A stretch of DNA of 36,082 bases from Kineococcus sp. TRM81007 (GTDB taxonomy: Bacteria; Actinomycetota; Actinomycetes; Actinomycetales; Kineococcaceae): assembly GCF_022669155.1 (NCBI RefSeq), contig NZ_JALBVB010000053.1, positions 270,115 through 306,196 on the forward strand. The letters run 5' to 3'. Every line of letters begins with the position of its first letter. The first letter of the stretch is position 1. A program made the translations under genes and the position numbers. The notes beneath the pieces were generated by a model that saw only the letters and a list, made by a program, of their open reading frames with translations, had not been told where the DNA came from and did no database searches. This document shows, one piece after another, positions 33,211 to 36,082 of this stretch.

Positions 33211-33246
33211 GTGGTGGTGGCGGGCCGCCTGACGTGCACGACGTGA
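33211..33246 (+). CDS. Possible 11-codon leader ORF coupled to the phytochrome gene
   Basis: GTG at 33211, 9 nt behind GGAGG, opens a frame reading MVVAGRLTCTT. Its TGA (33244-33246) overlaps the GTG (33243-33245) of the phytochrome gene in the GTGA form. A GTG at 33205 in the same frame would add two residues. No good ribosome binding site lies at the normal distance from the phytochrome start itself, so coupling from this frame would explain how it is translated. Very short frames arise by chance; this is a candidate only. Confidence 0.3.
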   Translation: MVVAGRLTCTT

Positions 33247-36082
33247 CGAGGGCCGAGGACCTGCTGCCCGCGGACGAGCAGGAACGACTGGCCGAGTGCG
33301 CCCGCGAGCCGATCCACGTCCCCGGAGCGGTTCAACCGCACGGCGTGCTGCTGGCCGTCGATCCGACCACCTTCGAGGTCGTCCAGGTCAGCGACGGTTG
33401 CAGGCGGCTGCTCGGTGTCGAGGTGCAGGCGGTCCTGGGGCACCCGCTCGAGGCCGCCGTCGGGCCGGGGTGCTCACGGCGGTTGCGCACCGCCCTCGCC
33501 GCCGCGGACGACGGTGCGGTGCCGGCGCTGCGCGCCGAGGTCGACGGCACCCCCGTCGACGTGAGCGCTCACGGTTCGGGGCCCCTCCTCGTCGTCGAGG
33601 TCGAGCCCGCGGGTGACGCTTCCCCGGCCCGGATCCTCGCCGGCCTGCACGCCGCCGCGGAGCGCCTCTCCCGCAGCAGGACGGTCGAGGAGGTGCGCAC
33701 GGCGACGGCGCAGGAGATCCGCCGCCTCACCGGCTTCGACCGGGTGATGGTGTACCACTTCCACCCCGACGGGCATGGCGAGGTGGTGGCCGAGGACCGC
33801 GTCGAGGAGGTCGAGCCGTACCTGGGCCTGCACTACCCGGCCTCCGACATCCCCGCCCAGGCGCGCCGCCTGTACGTGCTGCAGCCGTCGAGGCACATCG
33901 TCCTCGACGCGGAGGGCCCGAACCCCCTGCTGCGCCTGGGCGGGGGTGCTGGAGGCGACGACACGACGCCCCTGGACCTGAGCCGCGCCCACCTGCGTGC
34001 CGTGTCGCCGCACCACGCGCAGTTCATGCGCAACATGGGGATCGGCGCCAGCATGTCGCTGCCCCTGGTCCACGACGGCGAGCTCGTCGGGATGGTCTCC
34101 TGCGGGGACCGGCGGGCCCGGCACCTGCCCCACGCCCTGCGCCAGGCCTGCGAGGTCCTCGCCCGGCAGCTCACCTCCCGGCTCACCTCGCTGTACGAGA
34201 CCCGGCAGCTGAGCAAGCGCCTGGAGGTCCAGCAGGTCCGAACGCGCCTGGTGGAGCAGATGGCCGGAGCGGAGGACGTCTCCGACGGCCTGACCCGCGG
34301 GGAGGTCACCCTGCTAGACCTCGTCCCCGCGCACGGTGCCGTCGTCTCGCTGGACGAGGTGCTCGTCCAGGTCGGCGCGACGCCGCCCCCGGCCGACGTG
34401 CTGGCGGTGGTGGAGCGGCTGCGGAGCACCGAGGAGGGGAACCTCCCCCTCGTCAGCGACGCGCTGGCCCTGGAGCGCCCCGACCTCGCGGAACTGCTGC
34501 CGTCGACGGCCGGGGTGGTGTTCGTGCCCTTCGGGGGCGATCGCGACTACCTCATCTGGTTCCGCCGCGAAGTGGTGCAGACGCTGGACTGGCTGGGCGA
34601 CCAGTCGGCGCAGAACCGGGACACGCCGTTGTCGCCGCGCAACTCCTTCTCCTCGTGGCGTCAGAGCGTCTCCGGTCGCTGCCTGCCCTGGGACCCGGTG
34701 GAGGTCTCCGAGGCCTGCGAACTGCGCCGCGACATCGACGCGGTCCTGCTGCGACGTGCCGAGAGCCGGCTGGCCCACCTGGGGCTGCACGACGCCCTGA
34801 CGGGCCTGCCCAACCGGCGCCTGCTCATGGACAGGCTCGGGCACGCCCTGGACCGCCACGGCCGGGGCTCGGCCGTGGCGCTGCTGTTCATCGACCTCGA
34901 CCGGTTCAAGCTCGTCAACGACTCCTTCGGCCACGACGTGGGGGACGCCCTGCTGCTGCACGCGGCGCACCGCATCAAGCACGCCGCCCGGGCCAGCGAC
35001 ACCGTCGCCCGGCTGGGCGGGGACGAGTTCATGGTCCTGTGCGAGGACACCGACGCCGTGGCCGTCGGCGCCCTCGCCCAGCGCATCGTCGACGCCTTCC
35101 AGGAGCCGGTCGAGATGGAGGGACGGGAACTGCGCATCACCGCCTCCATCGGGGTGACCACCGCCCAGGAGCACCACCGCCCGGCGGACCTGCTCCGCGA
35201 GGCGGACACCGCGATGTACCTGGCGAAGAAGGAGGGCCGCAACCGGGCCTCGCGGTTCGAGGCGGGGCTGCGGTACCAGGCCCTGCGCCACCTGGACACC
35301 GAGCAGGCGCTGCGCCGCGGGCTGGGACGGGGAGAGCTGGAGCTGCACTACCAGCCGATCGTCGACGTCCCCACCGGTGAGCTGCGCGGTGTCGAGGCGC
35401 TGCTGCGCTGGAACCGGCCCGGCGTCGGGCAGGTCCCGCCGGACCGGTTCATCCCGCTGGCCGAGGACACCGGCTTCATCGTGCCGCTGGGCGAGTGGGT
35501 CCTCGACGAGGCCCTGGGGCAGCTGCGTACCTGGAAGAGCCAGGGCCACCTGCCACCCGGTTTCCGCATGGCGGTCAACCTCTCCCCGCAGCAGCTCGGC
35601 AGTCCGACCTTCGTCGCCGTGGTCCAGCGAGCCGTCGAGCGGAACGGCGTCGCCCCGTCGGAGGTGAGCCTGGAGATGACCGAGACGACGCTGATGTCGG
35701 AGCGCTCGACCATGAGCGAGGCGGTCGAGGCCCTGAGCTCCCTCGGCGTCGGCCTGTCCATCGACGACTTCGGAACCGGTTACTCCTCCCTCGCCTACCT
35801 CCGCTACCTCCCCGTCCAGCAGCTGAAGGTGGACCGCTCCTTCGTCAGCGGGGCGGTGCCGGGTTCGCGCGACGTCGCTCTCGTCGCTGCCGTGTGCGGT
35901 CTCGCGCAGGAGTTCGGGATGACCTGCGTCGCGGAAGGGGTGGAGCGAGCCGAGGAGCTGGCGATGCTCGCCGAGATCGGTTGCGATTCCGCGCAGGGGT
36001 TCCACATCGGCCGCCCCGAGCCCGCCGCAGCCCTCGAGGCTCGCTGGCGGCCGCGCGCTACTGCGACCGGGGGGGAATCCCG
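33243..36082 (+). CDS. Bacteriophytochrome with GGDEF and EAL domains (3' end cut by window)
   Basis: The frame stays open to the window edge, 946 residues so far. PAS_2 starts with CAREPIHVPGAVQPHG, where C19 is the expected biliverdin attachment site. The GAF domain has YPASDIPAQARRLYVLQ (D202 near the chromophore) and SPHHAQFMRNMGIGASMSLPL. The PHY tongue has PRNSFSSWRQSVSG (465-469 for PRNSF). The cyclase domain has GGDEF at 592-596 with the inhibitory RASD at 583-586. The EAL domain has E718-A-L, NLSPQQL, LEMTET, DDFGTGYSSLAYLRYLPV, CVAEGVE and AQGFHIGRP, all intact. It should couple red/far-red light to c-di-GMP synthesis and breakdown. GTG at 33234 is an alternative start. No heme oxygenase gene is visible here. 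Confidence 0.95.
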   Translation, partial: MTRAEDLLPADEQERLAECAREPIHVPGAVQPHGVLLAVDPTTFEVVQVSDGCRRLLGVEVQAVLGHPLEAAVGPGCSRRLRTALAAADDGAVPALRAEVDGTPVDVSAHGSGPLLVVEVEPAGDASPARILAGLHAAAERLSRSRTVEEVRTATAQEIRRLTGFDRVMVYHFHPDGHGEVVAEDRVEEVEPYLGLHYPASDIPAQARRLYVLQPSRHIVLDAEGPNPLLRLGGGAGGDDTTPLDLSRAHLRAVSPHHAQFMRNMGIGASMSLPLVHDGELVGMVSCGDRRARHLPHALRQACEVLARQLTSRLTSLYETRQLSKRLEVQQVRTRLVEQMAGAEDVSDGLTRGEVTLLDLVPAHGAVVSLDEVLVQVGATPPPADVLAVVERLRSTEEGNLPLVSDALALERPDLAELLPSTAGVVFVPFGGDRDYLIWFRREVVQTLDWLGDQSAQNRDTPLSPRNSFSSWRQSVSGRCLPWDPVEVSEACELRRDIDAVLLRRAESRLAHLGLHDALTGLPNRRLLMDRLGHALDRHGRGSAVALLFIDLDRFKLVNDSFGHDVGDALLLHAAHRIKHAARASDTVARLGGDEFMVLCEDTDAVAVGALAQRIVDAFQEPVEMEGRELRITASIGVTTAQEHHRPADLLREADTAMYLAKKEGRNRASRFEAGLRYQALRHLDTEQALRRGLGRGELELHYQPIVDVPTGELRGVEALLRWNRPGVGQVPPDRFIPLAEDTGFIVPLGEWVLDEALGQLRTWKSQGHLPPGFRMAVNLSPQQLGSPTFVAVVQRAVERNGVAPSEVSLEMTETTLMSERSTMSEAVEALSSLGVGLSIDDFGTGYSSLAYLRYLPVQQLKVDRSFVSGAVPGSRDVALVAAVCGLAQEFGMTCVAEGVERAEELAMLAEIGCDSAQGFHIGRPEPAAALEARWRPRATATGGES

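Noticed and set aside
33349-36005. Long minus-strand frames opposite the phytochrome gene
   Set aside because: They show no motifs, whereas the plus-strand frame reads through PAS, GAF, PHY, GGDEF and EAL without a break.

Overview
This window is very GC-rich, with dense gene packing, many GTG starts and frequent GTGA/ATGA stop-start overlaps. Its gene families (F420-type split-barrel protein, NnaR-type HemD regulator, GlnR-box-like sites, actinobacterial ilvB attenuator) point to a high-GC actinobacterium. A Kineococcus-like Kineosporiales relative is a reasonable guess, but it rests on gene content and was not tested. Gene identities come from motif recognition. Promoter, operator and attenuator calls come from reading the sequence by eye.

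Layout. 1-4.1 kb: the 3' end of an acyltransferase-3 gene, a strong hairpin, then a response regulator and a histidine kinase in convergent orientation with overlapping 3' ends, then a short-chain dehydrogenase. 4.1-8.4 kb (minus strand): DedA-like membrane protein, MFS exporter with its ArsR-type regulator, a split-barrel flavin/F420 protein and a sugar-dehydrogenase lipoprotein. 8.5-11.9 kb (plus): a D-2-hydroxyacid dehydrogenase, a repeat-containing spacer, an alpha/beta hydrolase coupled to a TetR regulator with a perfect palindromic operator, and a GyrI-like protein. 11.9-24.8 kb (minus): a nitrate-assimilation block. In transcription order it holds a 1350-aa nitrate reductase fused to a CysJ-type diflavin reductase, the NarK transporter, a small conserved-looking protein, NirB, NirD, a siroheme synthase, the HemD-like regulator NnaR, a CbiX-type chelatase and a Pr6Pr-like membrane protein. 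GlnR-like boxes lie before the reductase and before narK. 25.0-27.3 kb: a 58-aa HTH protein and a Gfo/Idh/MocA-aldo/keto reductase fusion, convergent across a hairpin. 27.5-33.0 kb (plus): ilvD, then ilvBNC behind a leader peptide and attenuator, closed by a 19-bp terminator stem. 33.2 kb to the end: a bacteriophytochrome-GGDEF-EAL gene running off the window.

How the genes work together. NarK imports nitrate, the fused reductase makes nitrite using NADPH, and NirBD makes ammonium. CysG and the CbiX-like chelatase supply the siroheme that NirB needs, and NnaR and GlnR would regulate the set. IlvD/B/N/C make the branched-chain amino acid precursors, with ilvBNC apparently controlled by attenuation.

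The less expected signals are a relic of a second nirD 3' end behind cysG, a recurring arrangement in which a -10 element sits 6-8 nt before a start codon (leaderless transcripts), two mini-ORFs whose stop overlaps the start of a signalling gene, and a long nested inverted repeat whose arm overlaps the -35 of the ilvB promoter. No tRNA, rRNA, insertion sequence or CRISPR array was recognised.
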